Assembly (NCBI GenBank): GCA_022648685.1
Contig: JALCMW010000001.1
Span: 248,001 to 312,000, forward strand
Reading direction: 5' to 3'
Length of the DNA: 64,000 nt
Source: Bacteroidales bacterium
GTDB lineage: Bacteria > Bacteroidota > Bacteroidia > Bacteroidales > UBA932
Shown here one piece after another: positions 8,024 through 17,618 of this stretch (the stretch's first letter is position 1; every line of letters starts with the position of its first letter). A model generated the notes under the pieces. That model had not been told where the DNA came from and did not search any database. It saw nothing but the letters and a program-made list of their open reading frames with translations. The translations under genes and the position numbers were made by a program.

Positions 8024-9262
8024 CACTGATGTCACATATCCGTTTTCTATATTGACGGTACTGCTGTCTGAGTCTTTCCAGAGAACAGGTTTCTTATTTA
8101 TGCAGGCAGGAGTCAAAACCAAATAGAAATGCCCGTTTTCCACAGTGGCGCAATGATTGGAAATAAAATAATATTTGTTCGAAAGTTTTATCGATCCCGA
8201 ACCGAAGCGGAACCTGTAGGCATAGCCTGAAGTATCCATTTCCACAGCATAAAGTTTGCCCCTTTCGGCATAGATATCAGTATCGGTATTATATGATCCG
8301 ACGAATCCCGAAGCTTTCCATATAGACATGAATCCGCTATCGCTTCTGGTATTGACAAAAGTTTCCTGGACCATGATGTCATTTGCATTAGGAAGGATAA
8401 AAGCGCTTGTTACTTTTATGTTATAGTTCTTTCCCAAATCGGACCGTGAATCACCGGAAAACAAAGATAAAGGATAAAGACTTCCTTTGACTTTTACTGT
8501 CTTGTACAAAACGCCCCCGGACATCCTCAAGTCATATATTTCATCATAAACCTTTTCAGAATCTATACGGACCGCAACACCGTCTTCCACAAGAAAATAT
8601 TTCTTTTCCACAGTTTTTCCCGATATCGAAGTATTATAATAACTGAAATACAGATGGCCTCCGCTTTCATAAAGGGCTCCATTCTCATAAGCGGAATCAT
8701 ACATTCCACCCATAATCTCCCCATTTTCCTTTTTCAATATGGATTTCCCGTTTTTCCGGAATGAAAAGCCATGTCCGGAACGATCCTGTCCCAAAGTATA
8801 TACATCTCCATCCTTAACAAGAAAACCCGACATCAATTCTTCCCCCTGATAATGGAAAAGAGACCGGCCGTCACGGCTTATTATCGTTTCCCCGTCAGTA
8901 CAATAATCAGTATACAGATAACCTTCAATTACCCTATGCGTATCGGGATCGGGACTTATCCCGCTGTCGAATTTAGCCGGAAGTTCCAGAGTCCTGGACC
9001 CGTTCTTGAAAAGGACCAATTTGCAATTCACCTTCCCGTATAATGTATCCTTTTTCCAATCATATCCTCGGGGAAACTCAAGAGCAGTAAGATATACGGA
9101 AGTGTCGCTTACGTATGGTTTCCCGTTGTCATGTGGCTTTCCGGAAACAGTTTGGGATCTGGTTCTGCCACGGGAGTAATTGCCGTCAAGACCGGAGCAG
9201 GACATGATTATAAGAGGAACCGAGATCAGAAGACAACAGGAGTAAAAAACGGAATGCTTCAT
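8009..9262 (-). CDS. Uncharacterised lipoprotein, probable beta-propeller
   Basis: The 417-residue protein begins with a lipoprotein signal (MKHSVFYSCCLLISVPLIIMSCSG; lipid-modified Cys in IMSCS). The rest is beta-rich. Recurrent short modules of the form xxYxxG-n-hydrophobic-xxDG (for example GDVYTLGQDRSG and GHLYFSYYNTS) suggest a propeller-like fold. I do not recognise a family. It is last in the minus-strand run behind yifB (39-bp gap) and its 3' end overlaps tsaE by 15 bases tail-to-tail. Function is unknown; surface or periplasmic location is inferred from the lipobox. Confidence 0.75.
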   Translation of the reverse strand: MKHSVFYSCCLLISVPLIIMSCSGLDGNYSRGRTRSQTVSGKPHDNGKPYVSDTSVYLTALEFPRGYDWKKDTLYGKVNCKLVLFKNGSRTLELPAKFDSGISPDPDTHRVIEGYLYTDYCTDGETIISRDGRSLFHYQGEELMSGFLVKDGDVYTLGQDRSGHGFSFRKNGKSILKKENGEIMGGMYDSAYENGALYESGGHLYFSYYNTSISGKTVEKKYFLVEDGVAVRIDSEKVYDEIYDLRMSGGVLYKTVKVKGSLYPLSLFSGDSRSDLGKNYNIKVTSAFILPNANDIMVQETFVNTRSDSGFMSIWKASGFVGSYNTDTDIYAERGKLYAVEMDTSGYAYRFRFGSGSIKLSNKYYFISNHCATVENGHFYLVLTPACINKKPVLWKDSDSSTVNIENGYVTSVSVCP

Positions 9263-9301
9263 AGTAAATATTATTATTCAATTTAGAAAGCTGTTATTCA
9301 A

Positions 9302-10864
9302 TTAATTATACAGCCCGCCATAAGTCTTGTCCAGGAAACGAAGTCCGGCAGCTTCCACTATATGTCCAAGCATGATATCTTCGGATCCGGCCAGATCAGC
9401 TATGGTTCTTGAAATCTTGACTATCCTCGCAAAAGCCCTGGCGGATAATTTTCTGACGGTTATTATCTTGGTTATCATTTCCTTGCAATCATCGGACAAA
9501 GGGCAGTAATCTTTCAGCATCCGGTTGTTCATTCCCGAATTCACAAAAATATTTTCGTTCGAGAATCTGTCTTTTTGAATTTTCCTGGCACGGCTTACCC
9601 TTGAAAGGACTGCTTCGCTTGTCTCTCCTTCATATCTGCGGACCATTTTGTCAGGATCCACAGGATGGAGCCACAACTGAATGTCTATCCTATCCATTAT
9701 GGGTCCGGATAGTTTCGACATATAAGCCGCTCTCTGACTTGAAGTACAGGAACATCTGTCACCTTCCCCGTAATATCCGCACGGACATGGATTCGTGGCG
9801 GCCACAAGCATGAACGAAGCAGGGTATTCTATCTTGCAACGCAATCTGGATATGACCACTTTCCTGTCTTCCAAAGGTCCTCTCAATGCTTCCGCCACCG
9901 CATTCTTTATTTCACAGAATTCATCAAGGAACAAAATTCCATTTTGAGCCAGCGATATTTCCCCCGGAAGAATGTTTTCCCCTTTCCCGCCGCCGATGAC
10001 AGCCGCCATGGAAGCACTGCAATGGGGAGAACGGAAAGGCCTTTTGTGCATGAGTCCGAACCGTATATCACCCTTTCCGGCAACTGAATATATTTTACTT
10101 GTGGTAAGGGACTCTTCAAAAGTCATGGGAGGAAGTATTCCTGAAAGAGCTTTGGCAAGGGAACTTTTTCCTGAACCCGGAGGTCCGACCATAATGACAT
10201 TGTGCCCGCCTGCCGCGGCTATCTCCAAACCACGCTTGGCCCCTTCCTGACCTATTATTTCGGAAAAATCCATTACGTCCCCGCTATCGTCGCCGGAATG
10301 GAAATTATCTACGGAAAACGCGTTCCTGTTACATACAAGGAAACGTTCATAGCCCTCGCTTCCTTTCAAAATGGCCAGGACATCATACAAGTTATCGGCA
10401 CCGTATATTGAAGTCTTACGGTATTCCAAAGCTTCGGCTGCCGATATAGAAGGTAATATGCAGCCTTTGAGACCTTTCCTCATTGCGAGTTCGACAAAAG
10501 GCAAAGCTCCGGGAATCCGCTTCAGGGATCCGTCAAGGCCAAGCTCGCCCATTATTATATAATCGCTTATAAATGGAAGCTCTTCCTGCCCGGAAGCCGC
10601 AATTATTCCCAACGCTATCGGAAGATCATAGCCGCTGCCGTTTTTATGCATATCGGCCGGAGCAAGATTTATCACTATCTTTTTCCCGGGAATCCGGTAT
10701 CCCAAAGTCTGAAGGGCAGTCATTGTCCTCAAAAGACTTTCCTTGACAGCAATATCGGCAAGCCCTACCAGATGGATACCGATACCGGAACTGATATCGA
10801 CTTCTATTGTTACCGGCAACGCGTCTATTCCTATGCATTTGGCTCCGAAAATATTGATTATCAT
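9302..10864 (-). CDS. YifB/ComM-family Mg-chelatase-like AAA+ ATPase
   Basis: This 520-residue protein has the YifB layout: an N-terminal Lon-substrate-like domain (about 1-170, starting MIINIFGAKCIGIDALPV), a central Mg-chelatase AAA+ module with Walker A GPPGSGKSSLAKAL and Walker B GILFLDEFCE, a zinc-binding CPCGYYG-type cysteine cluster, and a C-terminal helical domain (KLSARAFARIVKISRTIADL). The frame is open 16 codons further upstream, but family N termini align with the ATG at 10864. The homologue ComM is a hexameric branch-migration helicase in natural transformation, which suggests a DNA-processing role. It sits 93 bp behind ispE. Confidence 0.9.
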   Translation of the reverse strand: MIINIFGAKCIGIDALPVTIEVDISSGIGIHLVGLADIAVKESLLRTMTALQTLGYRIPGKKIVINLAPADMHKNGSGYDLPIALGIIAASGQEELPFISDYIIMGELGLDGSLKRIPGALPFVELAMRKGLKGCILPSISAAEALEYRKTSIYGADNLYDVLAILKGSEGYERFLVCNRNAFSVDNFHSGDDSGDVMDFSEIIGQEGAKRGLEIAAAGGHNVIMVGPPGSGKSSLAKALSGILPPMTFEESLTTSKIYSVAGKGDIRFGLMHKRPFRSPHCSASMAAVIGGGKGENILPGEISLAQNGILFLDEFCEIKNAVAEALRGPLEDRKVVISRLRCKIEYPASFMLVAATNPCPCGYYGEGDRCSCTSSQRAAYMSKLSGPIMDRIDIQLWLHPVDPDKMVRRYEGETSEAVLSRVSRARKIQKDRFSNENIFVNSGMNNRMLKDYCPLSDDCKEMITKIITVRKLSARAFARIVKISRTIADLAGSEDIMLGHIVEAAGLRFLDKTYGGLYN

Positions 10865-10957
10865 TTTCCTCCTCCGATTCTTTATTGCAAATCTCGGCAG
10901 GAAAAGCGGCAATAATTTTAAAAAAGATAAAAACGGAATAATATAAAAAAGAAATAT

Positions 10958-11803
10958 CTATTTTTTATAAAGAGCGAAAAGGGCGGATCCGCTTCCGGAC
11001 ATGGAAGCGTATACGGCGCCGCTGTCATAAAGGGATTTTTTTATGGCGGACAATTCGGGATGATCTGCGAAAACGGCAGGCTCGAAATCATTGAAAAGGA
11101 ATTCTTTCCATTGCTCTACCGGCTTTGCGAGCACTTCAGGAACGGAATGTTCCGGAATACGGGGAACTATATTTTTATACGCCTGTGAAGTGGAAACCGA
11201 AATGCCTTCCGGTACAATGACACGCATTTCATATCCATTGAATATTCCGTTGAGTTCGAATGGAGTGAGGATTTCACCGCGGCCACGGCCAAGCATAGGC
11301 CTGTTGTATATGAAAAACGGACAGTCGCTCCCTGCTTTCGCGGCATAAACTGCAAGTTTTTCTTCGGAAAGTCCCAAGGAAAACAAAGAATCCAGTATTT
11401 TTAGGACAGTCGCAGCATCGGAAGAACCGCCGCCAAGACCGGCACCTACGGGGGCCGTCTTTTCAAGGAATATCTTGACGGAAGGAAGATCATAATCGGC
11501 ATCAAGAAGCCTGTATGCCTTTACGCAAAGATCATCCATCGGATCCCAATCAGGAGAATCCCCAGGTATTGCAATGGTTATCATGATCTTGCCGTCGGGA
11601 GATACGGCCTGTGTAACGGAATCACCGTAAACGGCAAAAAGCCTGGCTGAGATACGGCTGTAATCATCTGCCTTGATAACTTCCAGGGTATCATGGATAT
11701 CGTTATAAGGCACAAAAAGCGTTTCGATGTCATGATAGCCATCTTGTCTTTTGCGAAGGACATTCAGTCCGAGATTTATTTTGACATTCGGAACGCAAAT
11801 CAC
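10958..11803 (-). CDS. ispE: 4-diphosphocytidyl-2-C-methyl-D-erythritol kinase
   Basis: GHMP-family kinase of the methylerythritol phosphate pathway to isopentenyl diphosphate. It phosphorylates CDP-methylerythritol at the 2-OH using ATP. At 281 residues it is full length. Diagnostic segments are the N-terminal PNVKINLGLNVL-type substrate motif followed by DGYHDIETLF, the GHMP phosphate-binding loop PVGAGLGGGSSDAA, and the C-terminal ASMSGSGSALFA. It follows sufD by 13 bp. The proximity fits the pathway, since the late MEP enzymes IspG and IspH need iron-sulfur clusters, although that link is inference. Confidence 0.93.
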   Translation of the reverse strand: MICVPNVKINLGLNVLRKRQDGYHDIETLFVPYNDIHDTLEVIKADDYSRISARLFAVYGDSVTQAVSPDGKIMITIAIPGDSPDWDPMDDLCVKAYRLLDADYDLPSVKIFLEKTAPVGAGLGGGSSDAATVLKILDSLFSLGLSEEKLAVYAAKAGSDCPFFIYNRPMLGRGRGEILTPFELNGIFNGYEMRVIVPEGISVSTSQAYKNIVPRIPEHSVPEVLAKPVEQWKEFLFNDFEPAVFADHPELSAIKKSLYDSGAVYASMSGSGSALFALYKK

Positions 11804-11816
11804 CGCCTGGTATGGT

Positions 11817-12548
11817 TTAAAGGATTTTCCTTATGGCCTCATCAATATCTTTGGCAACAACTTCCCTTTCGGCAGAATTCCGGATGTGATTCAAGACAGG
11901 GGAAATGAATGAAAGCATCTGCAAGACTTTCGCTTCTTCCAGTGGAATTCCTCTCGACCTCATATAAAATTGAGCTTCTTCATCAAGTCTTCCGATTGTG
12001 GCGCCATGGGAACACTTGACATCATCAGCATATATTTCCAGTTGGGGCTTGGTGTTGACTTTGGCTTTGTCCGAAAGGAGTATATTCCGGTTTACCTGAT
12101 AGGCTTCAGTCTTCTGTGCATCGGGGGCGACTATTATCCTTCCGAAAAAATCAGTGCGGGCCGTTCCTGAAACTATTCCGTTAAAATGCTGATTGGATTT
12201 GCATCCCGGAACCCTATGCCTGACCACCGTTTCCAGAGAAACCCTTTCTTCGCTCCCGCATATATATATCCCGGAAAGTGAAAAATCGGATCCTTCGCCG
12301 ATCAGATCCACGGTAATCGGAATATCGGCATCGACACCCGGCATTATTATGATGCAGATATCTGTAAGCGATCCTTCTTCAACTATTATATGATTCGCTG
12401 GCATGGATACGCTGCTGCCGGCGTTTATGACATAGGACCTGTTGAACGCTGTCCCTGCCTTCACAACCAGAGTGTCGGGGCCGGATTTTACCGGTATATC
12501 GACATATCTTCCGCCCGGTGTTTCAACATATCTTCCGTTTCCTTCCAT
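11817..12548 (-). CDS. sufD: SufD, Fe-S cluster scaffold subunit, short form
   Basis: The protein matches the C-terminal half of SufB/SufD family proteins: a right-handed beta-helix core, the conserved segment KCSHGATIGRLDEEAQFYMRSRG and a helical tail. It has 243 residues, whereas well-studied SufD proteins exceed 400, so the N-terminal domain is missing. It keeps the histidine in SHGATIG that is important at the SufB-SufD interface. There is no sign of a frameshift, because the space up to sufC is only 13 bp. SufD with SufB and SufC forms the SufBC2D scaffold that assembles Fe-S clusters. It is a natural short form or an ancient truncation. Confidence 0.85.
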   Translation of the reverse strand: MEGNGRYVETPGGRYVDIPVKSGPDTLVVKAGTAFNRSYVINAGSSVSMPANHIIVEEGSLTDICIIIMPGVDADIPITVDLIGEGSDFSLSGIYICGSEERVSLETVVRHRVPGCKSNQHFNGIVSGTARTDFFGRIIVAPDAQKTEAYQVNRNILLSDKAKVNTKPQLEIYADDVKCSHGATIGRLDEEAQFYMRSRGIPLEEAKVLQMLSFISPVLNHIRNSAEREVVAKDIDEAIRKIL

Positions 12549-12561
12549 CCCAAATCCTTTT

Positions 12562-13311
12562 TTAAAATTTATCGAAACCTTCGGCTTCTATTTCCCCGAC
12601 AAGTTCTTTGCCCGATGTGGCAACGATTTTCCCGGCTTTAAGAACATGCACATAATCCGGCTCGATATATTCCAGAAGTTTCTGATAATGTGTGATTATT
12701 ATCGAAGCTTTCAGAGGTGTACGCAATGAATTGACACCGTCGGCGACAATTTTCAAGGCATCAACATCAAGCCCGCTGTCGGTTTCGTCGAGAATGGAAA
12801 GTACAGGATCGAGCATTGCCATCTGGAAAATTTCGTTACGTTTTTTTTCACCTCCGGAAAAGCCTACATTGACTTCTCTTTTGGCAAACTCCGGTTTCAT
12901 CTTAACAAAAGCCATTTTACTCCTCAACAATTTGAGAAATTCAGCAGCCTTCATCGGTTCGATACCCTGGGCCTTGCGTTTTGAATTGATTGCGGTCTTC
13001 ATGAAATTCGTAATCGTTACCCCCGGTATTTCTATGGGATATTGGAACGACATGAAAATCCCGGCCCATGAACGTTCCTCGGGCTTCATGGCAAGAAGAT
13101 CCTTTCCCATGAAAGTAGCCGATCCGGATGTGACCGTATATTCTGGCTTACCTGTAAGAACGGCTGAAAGAGTGCTCTTTCCGGCGCCATTCGGTCCCAT
13201 TACCGCATGGATTTCGCCTTTCCTTATCGTAAGATCGATTCCCCTTAGTATTTCCTTTTCTCCTGCAGCAGCATGCAGGTCGTTTATCTGCAATAATATA
13301 TCGTTGTCCAT
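12562..13311 (-). CDS. sufC: SufC, Fe-S cluster assembly ATPase
   Basis: ABC-type ATPase without membrane domains that powers the SufBC2D scaffold. Walker A (MGPNGAGKSTLS), the Q-loop segment FMSFQYPIEIPG typical of SufC, the ABC signature GFSGGEKKR and Walker B (LSILDETDSGLD) are all clear. The frame is open to 13332. I prefer the ATG at 13311 (MDNDILLQ...), because it sits one base after the pnuC stop and matches family N termini. Starts at 13320 or 13332 would overlap pnuC. Length is 249 residues, as expected. Confidence 0.95.
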   Translation of the reverse strand: MDNDILLQINDLHAAAGEKEILRGIDLTIRKGEIHAVMGPNGAGKSTLSAVLTGKPEYTVTSGSATFMGKDLLAMKPEERSWAGIFMSFQYPIEIPGVTITNFMKTAINSKRKAQGIEPMKAAEFLKLLRSKMAFVKMKPEFAKREVNVGFSGGEKKRNEIFQMAMLDPVLSILDETDSGLDVDALKIVADGVNSLRTPLKASIIITHYQKLLEYIEPDYVHVLKAGKIVATSGKELVGEIEAEGFDKF

Positions 13312-13312
13312 A

Positions 13313-13990
13313 TCAATCATTTTCCTTTTCATACAGTCTGTACCATGTATACAAAGACCACAATCCGTTCAAAAGATACAAAGCGCTCACTATAGGCATG
13401 AAAACAAGACCTGCGCTAATATAAAGAATAATATTCGCAATGTTGACCAGAAGCCAGACTATCCAGCAGTCCCATTTCTTGAGGGCTGAAAGATATTGGG
13501 CGGACAGTGTCATCATCAAGACGAATGAATCCATATAAGGAGTCGGATCAGGGCTGAATACATTTGCGAACCATTCATTTCCCAAACGGCTGAGTATAAA
13601 GCCCCATGCCGTACCGAAGACAACAACGGCCCCGAAAAGAAGTCCCCTTCCCCGCCATGTCATCAATGAAACTTTCAAGGATTTCGGATCGGAAGTACTT
13701 TGTTCCCCCGTACGCGGATGGGTCCATCGCCAATGACCGAATCCGTTGATGGCGAACGCAATCGGCTGAAGCAGCATGGCGGAATACAAATGCTGTTGCA
13801 AAAACAGCAAAAAGAGAAGTATATTATAAAGATACCCTATCCAGAAATTATATTTGCTATTCCTTCCGGCCAGAACCACACAGGAAAGACCGGCCAGAAC
13901 CGAAATGAGTTCCAGCAGACTGACCCCCGTTCCGCCTAATGTGAAAACGATAAAATCAGTACTGAAGATATCCATGGCAATCAATTTCAT
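13313..13990 (-). CDS. pnuC: PnuC-family nicotinamide riboside transporter
   Basis: A 225-residue inner-membrane protein with about seven hydrophobic segments. The family landmarks are the conserved aromatic region GFGHWRWTHP after the third helix, and DCWIVWLLVNIANIILY near the C terminus, resembling the conserved W-x-x-W/Asn region that lines the substrate channel of PnuC proteins. PnuC mediates facilitated uptake of nicotinamide riboside (some members take up thiamine instead, so substrate is not certain). The gene sits inside the suf cluster between sufB (14 bp away) and sufC (one base), which is unusual. An alternative start at 13975 would remove five residues. Confidence 0.88.
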   Translation of the reverse strand: MKLIAMDIFSTDFIVFTLGGTGVSLLELISVLAGLSCVVLAGRNSKYNFWIGYLYNILLFLLFLQQHLYSAMLLQPIAFAINGFGHWRWTHPRTGEQSTSDPKSLKVSLMTWRGRGLLFGAVVVFGTAWGFILSRLGNEWFANVFSPDPTPYMDSFVLMMTLSAQYLSALKKWDCWIVWLLVNIANIILYISAGLVFMPIVSALYLLNGLWSLYTWYRLYEKEND

Positions 13991-14004
13991 AACTCATAAA
14001 AAAA

Positions 14005-15471
14005 TCACCCGACTGAGCCTTCCAGTGATACCTGAAGGAGTTTGTGGGCTTCGACGGCAAATTCCATGGGCAGTTTCGAAAGCACTTCCTTTGCATATCC
14101 GTTGACAATAAGGCCTACCGCATCTTCGGGATCGATGCCCCTTTGATTACAATAAAACAATTGTTCATCGCTTATTTTGGAGGTGGTCGCTTCATGTTCC
14201 ACTACAGCCGACCTGTTTGCACTACGTATATCCGGGAAAGTATGGGCTCCGCACTGCGAACCTATAAGCAAACTGTCGCATTGGGAATAATTCCTTGCGC
14301 CTTCGGCTCCGGCATTCATCATTACCAGACCTCTGTAGCTATTCTGGCTGTGTCCTGCGGATATTCCTTTGCTTATTATCCTGCTTTTGGTATTCTTTCC
14401 GGTATGGATCATCTTCGTCCCGGTATCGGCCTGCTGATAATTATTCGTGACCGCCACGGAATAAAATTCGGAAGAAGAATTGTCGCCTTTCAATATGGTA
14501 CTCGGGTACTTCCATGTTATGGCCGAACCGGTTTCCACCTGCGTCCAGGAAAGATGGCTTCCCGCCCCTTTGCACATTCCGCGCTTGGTAACAAAGTTCA
14601 ATATGCCTCCGCGACCTTCGGAATCCCCCGGATACCAATTCTGTACAGTGGAATATTTGACATCCGCATCTTTCTCGACGATTATTTCGACAACAGCGGC
14701 ATGAAGCTGACGTTCATCCCTCATAGGCGCTGTGCATCCTTCCATATAACTAAGACTCGAACCCTCGTCAGCAACAATCAAAGTCCTTTCGAACTGTCCG
14801 GTACCGCTGGCATTTATCCTGAAATAGCTGGAAAGCTCCATCGGACACTTGACCCCTTTGGGAATATAGCAGAAAGAGCCGTCTCCGAAAACCGCCGAAT
14901 TCAAAGCGGCGAAAAAATTATCTCCGGAAGGAACAACGCTGGCAAGATATTTCCGGACCAAATCGGAATGATCGCGAACGGCTTCGGAAAAAGAGCAAAA
15001 AATTATTCCCTTGTCTTCCAGTGTCTTGCGAAAGGTGGTCCCTACGGATACGGAATCGAATACGGCATCGACAGCCACGACCCCGGCCAAAGCGGCTCGT
15101 TCACGCAAAGGAATTCCCAATTTCTCGAAAGTCTCTTCAAGCTTGGGATCTATTTCCTTCGGCCTGTCGGAATCCTTCTTCGGAGCTGCATAATAAATTA
15201 TATCCTGAAAATCTATATCGGGAAGGTCAAGATGTGCCCAGCGAGGCATTTTCATCTTTTTCCATTTGGAGAAAGCATCCAGTCTGAAATCCAAAAGCCA
15301 GCCGGGCTCTTTCCTTATTGAGGAAATTGTCCGTATTATATCTTCATCAAGGCCTTTGGGAATATATTTTTGTTCTATCTCGGTTACGAAACCTTCTTTA
15401 TATTCTTGACTGGCAATTCCTTTCAGAATGTTATTTTCTTCCCTGTCTTTCATATGATCGAAATCCGCCAC
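14005..15471 (-). CDS. sufB: SufB, Fe-S cluster scaffold subunit
   Basis: The 488-residue protein is full-length SufB. The N-terminal segment [23 protein letters not shown], the central GGxxIPxGV-like [15 protein letters not shown], the [16 protein letters not shown] block and the C-terminal [33 protein letters not shown] are strongly conserved in the family. SufB with SufC and SufD builds Fe-S clusters from persulfide sulfur. It leads the sufB-pnuC-sufC-sufD group. No cysteine desulfurase (SufS), SufE/U or SufA is in the window, so sulfur donation must be encoded elsewhere. A second in-frame ATG lies six codons in (15453). Confidence 0.96.
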   Translation of the reverse strand: MADFDHMKDREENNILKGIASQEYKEGFVTEIEQKYIPKGLDEDIIRTISSIRKEPGWLLDFRLDAFSKWKKMKMPRWAHLDLPDIDFQDIIYYAAPKKDSDRPKEIDPKLEETFEKLGIPLRERAALAGVVAVDAVFDSVSVGTTFRKTLEDKGIIFCSFSEAVRDHSDLVRKYLASVVPSGDNFFAALNSAVFGDGSFCYIPKGVKCPMELSSYFRINASGTGQFERTLIVADEGSSLSYMEGCTAPMRDERQLHAAVVEIIVEKDADVKYSTVQNWYPGDSEGRGGILNFVTKRGMCKGAGSHLSWTQVETGSAITWKYPSTILKGDNSSSEFYSVAVTNNYQQADTGTKMIHTGKNTKSRIISKGISAGHSQNSYRGLVMMNAGAEGARNYSQCDSLLIGSQCGAHTFPDIRSANRSAVVEHEATTSKISDEQLFYCNQRGIDPEDAVGLIVNGYAKEVLSKLPMEFAVEAHKLLQVSLEGSVG

Positions 15472-15481
15472 TAACGGATCA

Positions 15482-15489
15482 CAAAGATA
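15482..15489 (-). promoter_or_regulatory. Possible TAnnTTTG promoter element of sufB
   Basis: The minus strand reads TATCTTTG between the GH3 gene and sufB, ten bases ahead of the sufB ATG. Such a short leader would favour either leaderless-like initiation or the second ATG at 15453. If real, it separates suf transcription from the aro-GH3 operon. Confidence 0.4.
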
Positions 15490-15515
15490 ATATTTTAATT
15501 ACACATGGCATAAAA

Positions 15516-17588
15516 TCAAAGATCGACTTCGACCTGAAGTTTGATATTCTCCGAAGATGAACCTACAAGAATCCTGTATTTCCCCGGATCGACTTTCCAG
15601 CCATGGCTGTTTACATCGTAATAGGCGAATGCCTGTCTCGGCAAATGTATTTTTACGGATGCATTGCCGCCCTTTGCGATTTTGACTTTATCATAGCCTT
15701 TCAGTTCCTTTGCTGGACGGATTATTCCGGGATTCACCGGAGAGACATATACCTGGGCCGTTTCGGAACCGTCGTATTTGCCTTCGTTCTTAATATTGAA
15801 AGAAACGTCGAAACCGTCTCCGGAAGGTTCAACATCAGGATCCGAGTATCCGAAAGCAGTATATGACAAACCGTATCCGAAAGGATAAAGAGGTTTTATA
15901 CCGAAATGCTCAACCCCTCTGTATCCGACAAAGATTCCTTCCGTATATTCAGTATAAGCATATATCTTATATGTTTCCCTATCGGATTTCACCTCCTGTT
16001 TTGCATAATAGCTTTCCGAAACCGGGTTCTTTTTCTCGGACCCCCAGAATGTGAAAGGAAGTTTTCCCGAAGGAGAAACTCTGCCCGACAGAAGATCGGC
16101 AATTGCCAATCCTCCGGTCTGGCCGGGATACCATGCCATCATTATCGCCGATACCTTGTCGCCCCATTTGGATAGATCGACCTCTCCTCCGGAATAGACG
16201 ACAACTACTACATGATCGTTATGCCCTGCCACGAAATTGATCAGGGAATCCTGTCCTTCAGGCAACGAATATGTTCTGTCCAAGGCTTCCTGTTCCGTAT
16301 CTTTATCAAACCCTACAGCCACTACTACAGCCGAGGCATTTTCAATAGCCTTTACATTCTGCGGAGTATCATAATCGTTATCTTTGACAGGATACAGAGG
16401 TTGTACCGGATATTTTTTCCCAAGAGATTCCATTCCTTTGAAAAGAGAGATCATGCGGCTTGGATAAGGATGCACGGCACCGCTTCCTCCGCCTATAGGT
16501 ACATTGCAGGCATCAGGGCCCAGAACGACGATCTTGTTTCTTCTTCCCTGTTTCAGCGGAAGGACACCGTCATTTTTCAAAAGCACAGGAGCTTCCAGGG
16601 CAAGATCATACGAAAACTGCCTCGAGGATTCGCAATCTTCAGGAATCGTAGCATCTTTTGCATCCTTGTCAAGGAAGCCGAATGCAATCAATGTCTGCAG
16701 AATATGGCAGACCTTTTCATCAATCTGGGATTCGGTAACAACACCATTGTCCAGCAAAGGTTTGATCAAGTCGTAATTCATCACATATGCATGAGGCATC
16801 TCAAGATCCAGACCGCCGTTTATGCATCCGAGAACGGAATAAGTGGAACCCCAATCGGACATTACCATGCCGTCGAAACCCCATTTGCGGAGATTGCCTT
16901 TTATAAGCCATGGGTCTTCGGGTGCATGAACACCGTTGATCAGGTTGTAACTTGTCATAACGGCACCTACATGAGCTTTTTCAACTGCGGCCCTGAAAGC
17001 CGGAAAATATATTTCATTTATTGTCCGCTCATCTGCATTCGAACTCAGGGAATGACGGTTGAATTCCGAATTGTTGAGCGCAAAATGCTTTACAGTGGAA
17101 ATCACACCCTCGGACTGCACTCCTTTTATATAGCTCACCGCCGTTTCACTTGCAAGAAAAGGATCTTCCCCGAAATATTCGAAATTGCGGCCGTTAAGAG
17201 CGTAGCGGTATATATTCACACCGGGACCCAGCATTATGCCTACGCCTCTGGCCTTTGCATCCTGACCTATACCTTCGCCCATGCCGTATACCGCGTTTCT
17301 GTTCCATGACGCAGCAGCAGCAATTCCGCATGGATACAAAGTACTTTTTGTTTTGTTCCTGACACCCTGGGGACCATCGCTCATTCTAACCGCCGGTATC
17401 CCCAGCCTGGGAATGGGTAAGGTATGGAATCCGTCTATGGCTCCTCCCAGAAAATTTATTTTTTCCTTTAATGTCATCTGCTTTACAAGACCTGCAGCCC
17501 TGTCTTTGTCGGCCTGTGTGATGGTTTGGGCATCGATACAAGCAAAAGATACGGCAAGTAATGCAGCAACGAACAATAATCTCTTCAT
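15516..17588 (-). CDS. Glycoside hydrolase family 3 beta-glucosidase-type enzyme, exported
   Basis: The mature 690-residue form starts with a signal peptide (MKRLLFVAALLAVSFACIDAQ). The frame is open nine codons upstream, but the ATG at 17588 places the signal peptide correctly. The GH3 N-terminal TIM barrel (about 25-300) includes RLGIPAVRMSDGPQGVR, STVKHFALNNSE and the nucleophile Asp in MVMSDWGS. The alpha/beta sandwich domain follows (about 320-550), and a fibronectin-III-like C-terminal domain (about 590-690, with YPFGYGLSYTAF before it). Exported GH3 enzymes in Bacteroidales act on beta-glucosides and related oligosaccharides. It follows aroC by 30 bp, an odd partner for shikimate genes. 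Exact substrate is unknown. Confidence 0.92.
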   Translation of the reverse strand: MKRLLFVAALLAVSFACIDAQTITQADKDRAAGLVKQMTLKEKINFLGGAIDGFHTLPIPRLGIPAVRMSDGPQGVRNKTKSTLYPCGIAAAASWNRNAVYGMGEGIGQDAKARGVGIMLGPGVNIYRYALNGRNFEYFGEDPFLASETAVSYIKGVQSEGVISTVKHFALNNSEFNRHSLSSNADERTINEIYFPAFRAAVEKAHVGAVMTSYNLINGVHAPEDPWLIKGNLRKWGFDGMVMSDWGSTYSVLGCINGGLDLEMPHAYVMNYDLIKPLLDNGVVTESQIDEKVCHILQTLIAFGFLDKDAKDATIPEDCESSRQFSYDLALEAPVLLKNDGVLPLKQGRRNKIVVLGPDACNVPIGGGSGAVHPYPSRMISLFKGMESLGKKYPVQPLYPVKDNDYDTPQNVKAIENASAVVVAVGFDKDTEQEALDRTYSLPEGQDSLINFVAGHNDHVVVVVYSGGEVDLSKWGDKVSAIMMAWYPGQTGGLAIADLLSGRVSPSGKLPFTFWGSEKKNPVSESYYAKQEVKSDRETYKIYAYTEYTEGIFVGYRGVEHFGIKPLYPFGYGLSYTAFGYSDPDVEPSGDGFDVSFNIKNEGKYDGSETAQVYVSPVNPGIIRPAKELKGYDKVKIAKGGNASVKIHLPRQAFAYYDVNSHGWKVDPGKYRILVGSSSENIKLQVEVDL

Positions 17589-17618
17589 AACATTCATTAG
17601 TTTTTGCGTTATCATTAA

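Noticed and set aside
14044..15321. 425-codon open frame on the plus strand opposite sufB
   Set aside because: SufB is an unmistakable conserved gene on the minus strand; the antisense frame has no recognisable motif.
16212..17309. 365-codon open frame on the plus strand opposite the GH3 gene
   Set aside because: The minus-strand GH3 motifs explain the region; the frame is a shadow of low stop density.
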